Assembly: GCA_035222895.1 (NCBI GenBank)
Contig: JAVYIG010009850.1
Location: 1 to 64,000, forward strand
Length of the DNA: 64,000 bases
Direction of reading: 5' to 3'
From: Strongylocentrotus droebachiensis
Lineage: Eukaryota > Echinodermata > Echinoidea > Camarodonta > Strongylocentrotidae
The notes beneath the pieces were generated by a model, which saw only the letters and a program-made list of their open reading frames with translations, did not search any database and was not told the origin of the DNA. The translations under genes and the position numbers were made by a program. This document shows, one piece after another, positions 51,801 through 54,382 of the stretch. Every line of letters starts with the position of its first letter. The first letter of the stretch is position 1.

Positions 51801-54201
51801 AGACTAGAAGCCATACAAGAATTAAATTATAGTCTGCTATAACAGCAAGGCCATTATGTAGTAATAATAAACTTGTACATTGTATGAATTTGCCAGCTAA
51901 AGGAAAAACACAAGACTAACCTAATTCCTAAACTGTAACATTAAAATGTTGTATAATTACAAATTTAATGCTAAATATATTACTCATTGCGGATATAGTA
52001 TCGAAAATAATATCGCTAGTGATATTCGTTTGTCTCGCAATGTGGTCAATAAGGAATCTAAAAGATCACGACGTTTCGTATGCTACTGCAATACTTCGTC
52101 AGGTGATAAAAAACTGTTGTAAGCAAGGGTCTTTTATACTTTACGGGAGGACCGTAAAGCGGTCTAAAATTCGATCGATAATTGGAACAATAACGCCCAA
52201 TGCCTATTGGTCGACGCACACGGTGATCGACCAATCACCAAGGCCGCTGGTTCGGCCGCTGGTTCGGCTGATGCACCAGGCCTATTGGCCGACGCATACG
52301 GTACTCGACCAATCAACGGGCCGCTGGCTCGGGCCGTCTGCTGAATGGAATCGACCGTTGTTGGCTGGCAGGACGGCGAGTGTCATGGCGGCGTATCGTC
52401 CGCATCCAAAATTCGGGGATATCGATCCCGTTGTCTCTGTTGAAATTATGAGGATTGAGACGGATATTGATAGCTTCTTTTACCCTCCGTGTATACCAAT
52501 GCCGTTCTTGGGAAAGGCACTGAACCCCGTCCCAGTCTGGTTGATGCTGGTTGTCCCAAGCATGTTCGGCTACGGCTGAGTTGTCAGTTCGACGGAGTCT
52601 GACGTCCCTCTTATGCTCAGTGATTCTTTCTTTTATCGGACGGGCAGTTTCACCGACGGTGCATCAGCCGAACCAGCGGCCGAACCAGCGGCCTTGGTGA
52701 TTGGTCGATCACCGTGTGCGTCGACCAATAGGCATTGGGCGTTATTGTTCCAATTATCGATCGAATTTTAGACCGCTTTACGGTCCTCCCGTAAAGTATA
52801 AAAGACCCTTGCTTACAACAGTTTTTTATCACCTGACGAAGTATTGCAGTAGCATACGAAACGTCGTGATCTTTTAGATTCCTTATTGACCACATTGCGA
52901 GACAAACGAATATCACTAGCGATATTATTTTCGAATTACAAATTTAATAGCCCACATTCTAATTATTGTGACTCCATTAACATATGCTTTGGACTGTGAA
53001 AGTTTTTTTTCTTATGGAAGTTAAATTGGTAAAATTGGTTTATGAATTTGTAACAGTATATCCAAAACTGACTAAAATGTAAGAATTCTGTGAAAGAACA
53101 GTATATTATAAAGGGAGGAACTGTAGTGTAGGTCTTGATATACATATAGGTGTGCCTCAAGGATCATTTCACTGACCCATGCTGTTCCTTTTAATAATAC
53201 AGTGACATTATTTGTGAGTTGTGGATATGTGGTATTTATCTTTTTTATGTTTGTGACTTCATTTTTAAAAATTTGATTTATTTAAAGACAGACATGCTTG
53301 CACTTTTTCCCCATTTTTTTAAATGTTCACAAACTTGAAACTTGACAACGTTACAGCTACTTCCCTTTGTGTAAATATTTAGAGAGATAACGGTGACAAT
53401 TTGAATATGACAATAATATATGTCAAGTAGGGTGGATGTGTTTTGAATTCTAGACCAATTATTTATCTGTGCCAAAGACTCTATGAATAGATTTGCATGT
53501 ATTAATTTCTCTTTCTTCATATTCATGGAAGTATAACTTGATGTCTTAAATACACCATGTAGTGGCAGTAGACTAATTTGTGAATAAATCTTGATTACAG
53601 AGCTTGCATTGCTGACCAACAAGCCTCGTGCTGCCTCTGTCTATGCTGTAGAAGATGTCCGATGTGCCTGTAAGTATCATAATCACTAATACAAAAGATA
53701 TGTGCCATAATAGTGATCTGGCATGGAACTATCTACCCAACCCTTCCCCGTCAACTGTCCCCTAGAAAAAACAATCCTGGCTATTAACTACCCTTGAACA
53801 ATTACCCTCTATTGAAAACTTCCCCTTGGTGATTACAGCATAACCAATAATTTGAGTGGAATTTCCTATAATATTTGAGATATTGTATTTAACAGCTAAT
53901 TCAACATTCATCAATTATTTGTATTATTGTTATAAACATTAAGTCCAAGATTGATCTCAAGTGTCATATTTTTGTAATAATTTGCTTATTACTTGTGTAT
54001 GATATAGAAGGAATGTATTATGTCTACCAAAATTGTTTTTCTCTCTTTAACTGTAATATCTTCCCCCTCTTTCTCTCCTTTTGGGAACCCATAGTCCTGG
54101 ACGTGAATGCATTTGAGCGGCTGTTGGGTCCATGCATGGACATCATGAAGAGGAACATTGATCATTATGAGCAGGAGACATCAAGATTGTTTGGCAAATA
54201 A
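5050..54201 (+). CDS. PRKAR2: PKA type II regulatory subunit, whole spliced gene
   Basis: This is the regulatory subunit of cAMP-dependent protein kinase. It dimerizes, docks to A-kinase anchoring proteins, inhibits the catalytic subunit and releases it when cAMP binds. Coding exons: 5050-5257, 10043-10078, 17291-17343, 18524-18607, 25408-25449, 32961-33025, 34700-34841, 40222-40323, 42696-42770, 43561-43626, (45839-45865), 51556-51613, 53601-53669, 54095-54201. All junctions are GT-AG and all phases agree, giving 377 residues with the microexon or 368 without. The order is docking/dimerization (about 1-45), acidic linker, RRKS pseudosubstrate (Ser81), cAMP domain A ([14 protein letters not shown], Glu186/Arg195) and cAMP domain B ([14 protein letters not shown], Glu320/Arg329). 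RRxS followed by VCAE marks it as type II, not type I. I infer a single invertebrate RII rather than a mammalian alpha or beta. Confidence 0.95.
5311..5376. repeat. 15-bp hairpin next to the exon 1 donor
   Basis: GAGTTGGACAGAAGT at 5311-5325 is exactly complementary to ACTTCTGTCCAACTC at 5362-5376, leaving a 36-nt loop. It lies about 54 nt downstream of the exon 1 splice donor. It could be a MITE remnant or an RNA structure near the splice site. Confidence 0.7.
6220..6695 (+). repeat. Three diverged ~175-bp repeats rich in AGGTCA
   Basis: Three units begin near 6220, 6411 and 6577. Each carries GGGTTATCAAGTATC, then AATCAT, then a run of AGGTCA-like hexamers. The third unit has four intact AGGTCA hexamers at 6651, 6659, 6666 and 6676, with spacings of 2, 1 and 4 bases. 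Confidence 0.75.
7177..7305. mobile_element. Small hairpin MITE (GACTGGCTT ends)
   Basis: GACTGGCTT at the left end mirrors AAGGCCAGTC at the right. Inside, GGGAGATACCACATA (left) mirrors TATGTGGTATCTCCC (right), and an inner palindrome of ATATTGCCC and GGGGCAATAT surrounds the centre. ATATT occurs on both sides of the insertion with one extra base at the right, so a target duplication is only suggested. Confidence 0.7.
10043..10078 (+). CDS. PRKAR2: PKA RII exon 2: pseudosubstrate (inhibitor) microexon
   Basis: A 36-nt exon between TTTTGCAG and CAG|GTAAGG. It completes codon 70 as Glu and encodes through Ser81: [16 protein letters not shown] matches the R-R-x-S/T consensus that sits in the catalytic cleft of PKA-C, and Ser81 is the expected autophosphorylation site of a type II subunit. 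The exon begins and ends in phase 1, so its removal keeps the reading frame and deletes just the inhibitor segment. Confidence 0.93.
12140..13843. mobile_element. hAT-type foldback element, 1.7 kb
   Basis: Two arms of about 0.85 kb are inverted around a perfect 26-bp inner palindrome (12985-13010 and 13013-13038, 2-nt gap). Terminal repeats are TAGGCCTGAGTC at the left and GACTCAAGCCTA at the right. An 8-bp direct repeat CTTCACGT flanks the element (12132-12139 and 13844-13851), the duplication size made by hAT transposases. GGGTCCCG/CGGGACCC palindromes lie near both ends. Arm similarity is high at about 12480-12830 versus 13180-13530 and lower toward the centre. No transposase is encoded, so it must have been moved in trans. 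The short open frames in the arms are mirror images of each other. Confidence 0.85.
14921..15500. mobile_element. hAT MITE with 8-bp target duplication
   Basis: The ends TAAGGCTGCGAC and (reverse complement) TAGGGCTGTGCA resemble the TAGGGCTGTGC termini common in hAT elements. The 8-bp direct repeat CTGTACAT abuts both ends exactly (14913-14920 and 15501-15508). Subterminal CTCGAGTACCCG/ CTCGGGTACC and GAATATTCG words are inverted between the two sides. The inside has A-rich runs (about 15010-15026 and 15332-15420). An open frame at 15027-15365 ends in lysine-only A-tract sequence and has no recognisable transposase or zinc-finger pattern. Confidence 0.85.
15576..15947. mobile_element. Harbinger-like MITE, TAA target duplication
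   Basis: Left end GGGCGCGTTCATGCTTGATT and right end (reverse complement) GGCCGCGTTCATGCTTGATT form a terminal repeat of about 24 bp with one or two mismatches. TAA flanks both ends (15573-15575 and 15948-15950), the trinucleotide duplication of PIF/Harbinger elements. Internally, CGATCACGA/TCGTGATCG and GTTTACAATTGTAAAC words form further inverted pairs. No coding capacity. Confidence 0.82.
16810..17058 (+). repeat. Recent 123-125 bp tandem duplication
   Basis: The segment starting CAAGCAATTTGTTTTG at 16810 is repeated immediately from 16933. The two copies differ by a 2-base insertion (ATATAGGTTT versus ATATGTTT) and one or two substitutions. It lies about 230 bp upstream of the exon 3 acceptor. 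Confidence 0.9.
17291..17343 (+). CDS. PRKAR2: PKA RII exon 3: post-inhibitor linker
   Basis: A 53-nt exon between TGTTTCAG and AAG|GTGAGG. It completes Val82 and encodes [18 protein letters not shown] (82-99), in which VCAE directly after the phospho-serine is an RII hallmark. The acidic Asp/Glu-rich linker leads to cAMP domain A. It ends in phase 0. Confidence 0.93.
17344..18523 (+). other. Intron 3 of PKA RII
   Basis: A 1.2-kb intron in which I see no repeat, RNA gene or other exon of note. Confidence 0.6.
18524..18607 (+). CDS. PRKAR2: PKA RII exon 4: start of cAMP domain A
   Basis: An 84-nt exon (phase 0 to 0) encoding residues 100-127. It opens with [20 protein letters not shown], which aligns with the family sequence HPKTDEQRxRLxEAxKxI, the N3A helical motif at the start of cAMP-binding domain [10 protein letters not shown] follows. 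Splice sites are AATGCAG| and GAG|GTAAAA. Confidence 0.94.
18608..25407 (+). other. Intron 4 of PKA RII
   Basis: A 6.8-kb intron. It holds TACATGTA-rich stretches (18640-18680, 20189-20205, 24303-24320), a long dispersed repeat with two internal copies (about 21610-23140) and a partly inverted, partly direct repeat structure around 23640-24080. The rest shows nothing recognisable. A perfect CRE palindrome (TGACGTCA, 22047-22054) falls inside the dispersed repeat. Confidence 0.65.
21610..23140 (+). repeat. Dispersed repeat with two diverged internal copies and GAA tail
   Basis: A block at about 21640-21960 is repeated, diverged, at about 22830-23130. Shared landmarks in order are CTCTC(C/A)GACTATC(C/T)AGA, GATAGTGGAGATAG, ATGG(T/C)GCCTGGACGGTCA(C/T)GCATGAG, GTGACCTTGA, GAAGGGA or GAAAGGA, and CAAGCACT(G/A)CGTGCAAA. 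The second copy runs into a (GAA)n stretch and the reading shows no intact protein. The family is unidentified; a 3' tail of simple repeat would suit a non-LTR retroelement or SINE-like unit, but that is inference. Confidence 0.65.
25408..25449 (+). CDS. PRKAR2: PKA RII exon 5: domain A helix
   Basis: A 42-nt exon (phase 0 to 0) between ATTTCAG and AAG|GTGAGA encoding residues 128-141, [14 protein letters not shown]. It matches the family's QLSQVLDAMFER helix that leads into the first beta strand of cAMP domain A. Confidence 0.93.
25690..26110 (+). repeat. Diverged ~180-bp tandem repeat, three copies
   Basis: GCAGTTGCCA..TGTGAACATGGCTAATGTGAGTAA..CATG followed by GGAGGCAACATGA(A)TATAAA recurs with starts near 25690, 25870 and 26050. 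Each unit has the same order of landmarks but many substitutions, so the array is old. Confidence 0.75.
27670..27701 (+). repeat. (ATT)n microsatellite
   Basis: About ten uninterrupted ATT units in intron 5. Confidence 0.95.
28611..28836. mobile_element. MITE with AGGCGGTGT terminal repeats
   Basis: Left end AGGCGGTGTAAGACA and right end (reverse complement) AGGCGGTGTCAGACA match at 14 of 15 positions. Subterminal TCTAGATAATT and ATTATCTAGA words form inner inverted pairs. No clear target duplication and no coding capacity. Confidence 0.75.
29209..29314. mobile_element. Hairpin MITE (CTGG.CCATATTC ends)
   Basis: Left CTGGCCCATATTCATAAAAC and right (reverse complement) CTGGGACCATATTCTTAAAA form imperfect terminal repeats over about 23 bp. 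The inside has GTAGATGTCAGCTAATTACATC and further inverted words. Confidence 0.65.
30832..30888 (+). repeat. (GA)n microsatellite
   Basis: About 57 bases of nearly perfect GA repeat with one GG interruption. The serine/leucine-only open frame on the other strand is a translation of this repeat. Confidence 0.95.
32108..32464 (+). repeat. Direct 27-bp repeat pair, 330 bp apart
   Basis: GAATTTTAGCTGTGTGTGAA and the next seven bases occur identically at 32108-32134 and 32438-32464. Between them the GTGTGTGAAAGG word recurs twice beside GTTTAAACGTGTT and AAACACG sequences, so the block looks like an array of related units or the ends of a transposon family. Confidence 0.65.
32573..32680. mobile_element. 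Hairpin MITE with TATAAACCGC inner stem
   Basis: Left TACCGTAAATAACGTTGTAT continuing into AAACCGC mirrors the right end, whose reverse complement reads TACTGTATATAACTGTGTAT continuing into AAACCGC. This gives imperfect 27-bp terminal repeats in a 108-bp element. TA borders would fit a Tc1/mariner-type MITE. Confidence 0.65.
32724..32828. mobile_element. Hairpin element just upstream of exon 6
   Basis: ATATCGTC..TTGTTTTCACGAAGTGACGGTAGTGA at the left mirrors TCACTACCGTCACTTCGTGAAAACA..GACGATAT at the right. Each arm is about 34 bp around a 36-nt loop. It ends 132 bp before the exon 6 acceptor. The long stem would fold in the pre-mRNA. Confidence 0.8.
32961..33025 (+). CDS. PRKAR2: PKA RII exon 6: first strands of cAMP domain A
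   Basis: A 65-nt exon between CTTACAG and ATAG|GTAAGT. It encodes residues 142-162 and two bases of Arg163. [14 protein letters not shown] is identical to the conserved RII beta-strand segment of domain A. Confidence 0.96.
33026..34699 (+). other. Intron 6 of PKA RII
   Basis: A 1.7-kb intron containing one MITE (34280-34443) and a short C-run near 33978. Open frames around 33612-34026 show no conserved domain. Confidence 0.6.
34280..34443. mobile_element. MITE with GGGCCC/GGGCTC ends
   Basis: Left end GGGCCCTGTTGCACAAAAC and right end (reverse complement) GGGCTCCCGGTTGCATAC are imperfect terminal repeats. The inside has CTACCATGG..CCATGGTAG and TTGATGG/CCATCAA inverted words. CAG lies outside the left end and CAGG beside the right. 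It resembles GGGCCC-type MITEs common in marine invertebrates. Confidence 0.7.
34700..34841 (+). CDS. PRKAR2: PKA RII exon 7: cAMP-binding cassette A
   Basis: A 142-nt exon between AATCAG and TTG|GTAAGT encoding the end of Arg163 through Leu210. [16 protein letters not shown] is the phosphate-binding cassette of domain A. Glu186 is expected to contact the ribose 2'-OH and Arg195 the cyclic phosphate. Both key residues are present, so the site should bind cAMP. Confidence 0.97.
38006..38111. mobile_element. MITE with GGGCCCCGTCTTACAAA ends
   Basis: Left GGGCCCCGTCTTACAAA is mirrored exactly by TTTGTAAGACGGGGCCC at the right end. The 106-bp element contains GATATCAATGG and two copies of ACTTGCGATTGATT. 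I recall similar ends in short MITEs from several deuterostomes, but this is from memory. Confidence 0.82.
38253..38300 (+). repeat. 24-bp tandem duplication
   Basis: AACTTTTACAGCTCTTAAAA plus ATGC occurs twice in a row without change. Confidence 0.9.
40222..40323 (+). CDS. PRKAR2: PKA RII exon 8: domain A/B connecting helix
   Basis: A 102-nt exon (phase 0 to 0) between TCTCCAG and GAG|GTAAGA encoding residues 211-244. [20 protein letters not shown] followed by [14 protein letters not shown] matches the long B/C helix that links the two cAMP domains and contacts the catalytic subunit. Confidence 0.96.
40324..42695 (+). other. Intron 8 of PKA RII
   Basis: A 2.4-kb intron with a C-run (about 41889-41900), a pyrimidine-rich stretch (about 42040-42220), a perfect CRE palindrome (42376-42383) and a (TTTTG)n run just before exon 9 (about 42650-42676). 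No gene seen. Confidence 0.6.
42376..42383. promoter_or_regulatory. Perfect CRE palindrome in intron 8
   Basis: TGACGTCA, the consensus site for CREB/ATF factors, lies in unique-looking intronic sequence. Whether it is used cannot be judged from sequence. A site of this length with CpG is uncommon by chance in AT-rich DNA, but one occurrence in 64 kb is not strong evidence. Confidence 0.3.
42696..42770 (+). CDS. PRKAR2: PKA RII exon 9: cAMP domain B, first part
   Basis: A 75-nt exon (phase 0 to 0) between TTTTAG and CAG|GTAAAA encoding residues 245-269. It contains [19 protein letters not shown] and CIIAQ, matching the start of domain B (family pattern ER.K..D......Y.DGE.II.Q). Confidence 0.94.
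42771..43560 (+). other. Intron 9 of PKA RII
   Basis: A 0.8-kb AT-rich intron. Nothing further is seen in it. Confidence 0.6.
43561..43626 (+). CDS. PRKAR2: PKA RII exon 10: cAMP domain B, beta strands
   Basis: A 66-nt exon (phase 0 to 0) between ATGACAG and GAG|GTAGGA encoding residues 270-291: [20 protein letters not shown] plus SE. It matches G(E/D)xADxFY(F/I)IExG in domain B. Confidence 0.95.
43627..45838 (+). other. Intron 10 of PKA RII, upstream part
   Basis: AT-rich with pyrimidine-rich patches (about 44160-44220, 44815-45020). No gene seen. If the microexon at 45839 is skipped, the intron continues to 51555. Confidence 0.6.
45839..45865 (+). CDS. PRKAR2: PKA RII possible 27-nt microexon
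   Basis: TTTTTCAG|ATG...CAG|GTACTG bounds 27 nt encoding MKQNSTVPQ in the frame shared by the flanking exons (phase 0 to 0). It would add nine residues (292-300) in the loop of cAMP domain B where vertebrate RII also varies in length (between the MKSE-like strand and EVAI). The acceptor has a good pyrimidine tract, but the donor is only moderate. Without it the protein is 368 residues. It may be alternatively spliced or a chance match. Confidence 0.5.
47666..48660. mobile_element. DNA transposon relic with ~285-bp TIRs, TA duplication
   Basis: The ends CCGTGTGTCTCAAAAAAAAC and GTTTTTTTTGAGACACACGG are exact mirror images. The inverted arms run on for about 285 bp (to about 47950 and from about 48370) with few differences. 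TA borders both ends (47664-47665 and 48661-48662). The 0.4-kb centre includes a 20-bp tandem repeat (about 47950-47990) and a (TG)n run (48282-48307) and has no transposase. TA duplication fits Tc1/mariner-like or related superfamilies. Open frames in this block are repeat-derived. Confidence 0.82.
50872..50939. mobile_element. Short hairpin element, copy 1
   Basis: TGAGAACCAGAAGGGCATTG at the left mirrors the right end (reverse complement TGAGAGCCAGCAGGGTGC). The same termini occur in inverse order at 59238-59312, so this is one copy of a very short MITE-like family. Confidence 0.6.
51556..51613 (+). CDS. PRKAR2: PKA RII exon 11: domain B before the cassette
   Basis: A 58-nt exon between CTAATAG and GGAG|GTAAGC. 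It encodes residues 301-319 and the first base of Glu320: [25 protein letters not shown] is the universal entry to the domain B phosphate-binding cassette. The intron splits the Glu320 codon. Confidence 0.95.
52001..52277. repeat. Penelope-like element, left inverted arm
   Basis: Reverse complement of 52659-52934 with very few differences by eye. Its - strand carries TATAAAAG at about 52131-52138 and the hammerhead-like motif at 52065-52107. A subrepeat CCTATTGG(T/C)CGACGCA(C/T)ACGGT starts at 52203 and again at 52281 just outside the arm. Confidence 0.9.
52065..52107 (-). ncRNA. Hammerhead-ribozyme-like motif, left arm
   Basis: This is the - strand copy of the motif described at 52828-52870: ATCAC, CTGACGA, stem II, GAAA, CGTC, GTGAT in order. 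The sequence is the same in both arms, in opposite orientation, each reading outward from the element. Confidence 0.7.
52313..52657 (-). pseudogene. GIY-YIG endonuclease fragment of Penelope-like element
   Basis: The - strand reads 114 codons to a TGA at 52313. It opens with [20 protein letters not shown], the GETxRxxxxRxxEH block that follows the GIY and YIG strands. Next come [13 protein letters not shown], then [13 protein letters not shown], whose KEA glutamate corresponds to the catalytic Glu, then [14 protein letters not shown]. This is the C-terminal half of the endonuclease that Penelope-like reverse transcriptases carry. The GIY and YIG strands and the reverse transcriptase are missing because the fragment starts exactly at the inverted-arm junction. 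There is no start codon and no function is expected. Confidence 0.88.
52797..52804 (+). promoter_or_regulatory. TATA box in the Penelope-like LTR arm
   Basis: TATAAAAG lies 24 nt before the hammerhead-like motif, with inverted CCAAT words upstream (about 52697-52755). Initiation 25-30 nt downstream would place the RNA 5' end close to the motif's first stem. The mirror copy in the left arm points the other way. Confidence 0.5.
52828..52870 (+). ncRNA. Hammerhead-ribozyme-like motif, right arm
   Basis: Read on the + strand: stem I half ATCAC (52828-52832), core CTGACGA (52833-52839, matching CUGANGA), one extra A, stem II GTAT(T)GC with tetraloop AGTA closing on GCATAC (52841-52857), core GAAA (52858-52861), then CGTC (52862-52865) and the second stem I half GTGAT (52866-52870). 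Cleavage would follow the C of GTC at 52865. Stem III is only the palindrome ACGT, as in minimal type I motifs that act as dimers. The extra A between CTGACGA and stem II departs from the canonical core and may reduce activity. Activity is untested. Confidence 0.7.
53601..53669 (+). CDS. PRKAR2: PKA RII exon 12: cAMP-binding cassette B
   Basis: A 69-nt exon between GATTACAG and GCCT|GTAAGT. It completes Glu320 and encodes to residue 342 plus one base of Phe343. [16 protein letters not shown] is the domain B phosphate-binding cassette. Glu320 and Arg329 are the expected cAMP contacts and both are present. Confidence 0.97.
53670..54094 (+). other. Intron 12 of PKA RII
   Basis: A short AT-rich intron (425 bp) with C-rich patches around 53745-53830. 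Nothing else is seen. Confidence 0.6.
54095..54201 (+). CDS. PRKAR2: PKA RII exon 13: C-terminal helix and stop
   Basis: Starts after CCCATAG, completes Phe343 and encodes to Lys377, then TAA at 54199-54201. [20 protein letters not shown] is nearly identical to the RII C-terminal helix of domain B. The tail [13 protein letters not shown] is shorter than in mammalian RII, which extends a further 10-15 residues. Confidence 0.97.
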
Positions 54202-54376
54202 CCCCTTCCCTCATACCCTTACATAGTCAACCCCTCCCCCCTCCTCAACACTCCTCAATCATTCTTTCTGCTTCCCATACGTGCGGCACATTGGTCATTT
54301 TCACCAGCAGAGTTAAGACTGGCTGGCTGTTCTTCTTTCTGAAGAAAAGCTCACACAACGGTAACAGGCATTGGAG

Positions 54377-54382
54377 AATAAA
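54377..54382 (+). terminator. First candidate poly(A) signal of PKA RII
   Basis: AATAAA 176 nt after the stop codon. Further AATAAA hexamers at 57429-57434 and 58609-58614 would allow much longer 3' UTRs. Usage cannot be decided from sequence. Confidence 0.4.

Larger units (their letters stand above)
51970..52933 (-). mobile_element. 5'-truncated Penelope-like retroelement with inverted LTR arms
   Basis: The order on the - strand is: inverted LTR-like arm (52933-52659), sharp junction, C-terminal part of a GIY-YIG endonuclease (52657-52313), promoter subrepeats of about 78 bp (52281 and 52203), LTR-like arm (52277-52001) and an unpaired tail of about 31 bp (52000-51970). The two arms of about 276 bp are near-identical reverse complements. 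Each has CCAAT words, a TATAAAAG box and a hammerhead-like motif. A 15-bp target duplication flanks the whole. GIY-YIG endonuclease, an inverted partial LTR at the truncated 5' end, a short extension beyond the 3' LTR and hammerhead motifs are known Penelope-like element traits. The reverse transcriptase is absent, so this copy is dead. Arm identity suggests a fairly recent insertion. Confidence 0.9.
52659..52934. repeat. Penelope-like element, right inverted arm
   Basis: Mirror image of the left arm. It starts at GGTGCATCAG directly beside the endonuclease fragment, so the 5' truncation point and the inversion junction coincide. Confidence 0.9.
51955..52948. repeat. 15-bp target-site duplication flanking the Penelope insertion
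   Basis: AATTACAAATTTAAT occurs at 51955-51969 and again at 52934-52948, directly bordering the inserted element. It is identical on both sides, which marks the insertion ends. Confidence 0.9.
51614..53600 (+). other. Intron 11 of PKA RII
   Basis: A 2-kb intron, half of which is the Penelope-like insertion at 51970-52933. The remaining sequence is AT-rich without other signals. The antisense open frame at 53278-53622 overlaps the next exon in the wrong strand and has no domain. Confidence 0.7.

Noticed and set aside
51968-52579. 203-codon open frame on the + strand
   Set aside because: It runs through the left arm of the Penelope-like insertion and antisense to the GIY-YIG fragment. The recognisable protein is on the - strand.
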